Source: JAFDZW01 sp964404255 (lineage in GTDB: Bacteria; Bacteroidota; Ignavibacteria; Palsa-1295). From it: a DNA stretch of 64,000 bases. A program made the position numbers and the translations under genes. The DNA lies in the NCBI GenBank assembly GCA_964404255.1, contig CAYOJJ010000018.1, forward strand, positions 1 through 64,000, written 5' to 3'. Shown here piece by piece: positions 63,251 to 64,000 of the stretch. The notes below the pieces were generated by a model. It was not told where the DNA came from, did no database searches, and saw only the letters and a list, made by a program, of their open reading frames with translations. The stretch's first letter is position 1; each line of letters begins with the position of its first letter.

Positions 63251-63988
63251 TTATTCGAAACTCATTGCCACAGCAACAGCAGTGATTGCTGCCGTTTCAG
63301 CACGGAGCCTGCGTTTGCCAAGCGAAGCAACAATCGCCCCATAGCGCACCCTTGAAAGGGCAACTTCTCTATCGGTAAAACCGCCTTCGGGTCCGATAAA
63401 TAAAGCGATCTTTTCTTCCTTAAGGTCTTCCATATACGAATGAAGCGATTGTTTATTGTCTATCGCTTCATGAAGTACAACGATCTTACGACCTTCTTTT
63501 ACCAACAACGATAATACTTCTTCGAACGAGCTTATTTCTGCAAAGGTTGGCATCGTAGCTCGAAAGGTTTGCTTACAACCAACTTTAAGCAGACGCTCTA
63601 TCCTCTCTTTTTTGAATGAGCTACGTTCTACGCGTTCGCTCATTATCGGCATAAAGCCACTGGCACCAAGCTCTGTGCACCTCTCCACAATTTCTTCTAA
63701 TTTTGAAGGCTGTGAGAGCATTGCTTGTATCAGGAGCACATCGATCTCCGGGTCATTATGTCCTGCCAGCGTTTCCAGTATCTTGCAGGTGACAATGCTT
63801 TCCTTTTTCTCTTCAGTTATTTCTAAAACCGAAGCTTTATAACAGCGACCGCAAAGATCTGTTGCCCCCAGTATTTCACCGATTCGCACTCGAAGCGCCT
63901 TTGCTGCATGGTGGGCCTCATCTGCGCGAAGAATCAGTAGTCCTTCGTTCTGATCAACGTCGGAAGGATCGACAACAAAACACTCCAA
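63251..63988 (-). CDS. rsmE: 16S rRNA (uracil-1498-N3)-methyltransferase
   Basis: The 245-aa SPOUT methyltransferase has a PUA-like N-terminal domain (RADEAHHAAKALRVRIGEIL) and a trefoil-knot domain with FMPIMSERVERSSFKKERIE and the AdoMet loop ALFIGPEGGFTDREVALSRV. The C-terminal RLRAETAAITAVAVAMSFE is diagnostic. The start near 63988 lies 12 bases from the window end, so an earlier start just outside cannot be excluded, but the visible one fits the family. Confidence 0.94.
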   Translation of the reverse strand: MECFVVDPSDVDQNEGLLILRADEAHHAAKALRVRIGEILGATDLCGRCYKASVLEITEEKKESIVTCKILETLAGHNDPEIDVLLIQAMLSQPSKLEEIVERCTELGASGFMPIMSERVERSSFKKERIERLLKVGCKQTFRATMPTFAEISSFEEVLSLLVKEGRKIVVLHEAIDNKQSLHSYMEDLKEEKIALFIGPEGGFTDREVALSRVRYGAIVASLGKRRLRAETAAITAVAVAMSFE

Positions 63989-64000
63989 GTTATTCTACCT

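Overview
The window looks like a chromosomal contig from a free-living, Gram-negative relative of the Bacteroidota/Chlorobiota (FCB) group. Three secreted proteins end in type IX secretion (T9SS) C-terminal sorting domains. There are several lipoproteins, OmpA-like and beta-barrel outer membrane proteins, and a BamD. A Kapabacteria- or Ignavibacteria-like lineage would fit, but that placement is inferred from gene style only. About 55 protein genes, two tRNAs and one large unidentified structured RNA are packed tightly, with hairpin terminators between most convergent genes. I see no prophage, insertion sequence, CRISPR array or plasmid module.

Layout. 1-3.5 kb: WD40/cohesin-like T9SS cargo (with an in-frame stop at the very edge) overlapping a double-OmpA barrel protein. 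3.5-6.5 kb (minus): DUF2235 hydrolase, gatA, Nudix hydrolase. 6.6-9.2 kb (plus): Fur-type regulator, FTR1 iron permease and a secreted TolB-like propeller. 9.2-18.6 kb: large exported proteins (DUF4214 protein, M36-like metalloprotease, BNR-repeat protein) and small unknowns. 18.6-25.7 kb: acyl-CoA carboxylase carboxyltransferase, DUF4397-like lipoprotein, 2-oxoacid dehydrogenase E2, cytidylate kinase, LEA14-like lipoprotein. 25.9-29.1 kb: pstS facing pstC-pstA. 29.2-36 kb (minus): tRNA-Asp, AsmA-like protein, DUF900 hydrolase, tRNA-Ala, YifB/ComM, PBP2. 36.2-40.6 kb (plus): lipoprotein, PolB-type exonuclease, LolC/E permease and a compact oxidised-guanine repair cluster mutT-mutY-ogg2.

40.6-47.2 kb (minus) is one likely operon with overlapping genes: gdhA, an unknown membrane protein, bamD, thioesterase, ABC ATPase, tgt, yajC, ribBA. 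47.4-50.4 kb carries nadB, a TPM protein and a nitrilase resembling the glutaminase domain of NAD synthetase. 50.4-51.9 kb: beta-barrel protein and coaE. 52.5-64 kb: toast-rack-like membrane protein, then minus-strand housekeeping genes pnp, rpsO, a GH88/105 hydrolase, mutL, ftsY, pgsA, an OppF-type ATPase, a PAP2 phosphatase and rsmE.

The most notable signal is the 590-base gap between coaE and the toast-rack gene. It holds a 396-nt element on the minus strand with a perfect 21-bp terminal stem, nested long-range helices, two GCAA tetraloop hairpins, a near-consensus sigma-70 promoter and a U-tract after the closing stem. It lacks the hallmarks I know for RNase P, tmRNA, SRP or 6S RNA and is the best candidate for a previously undescribed RNA.
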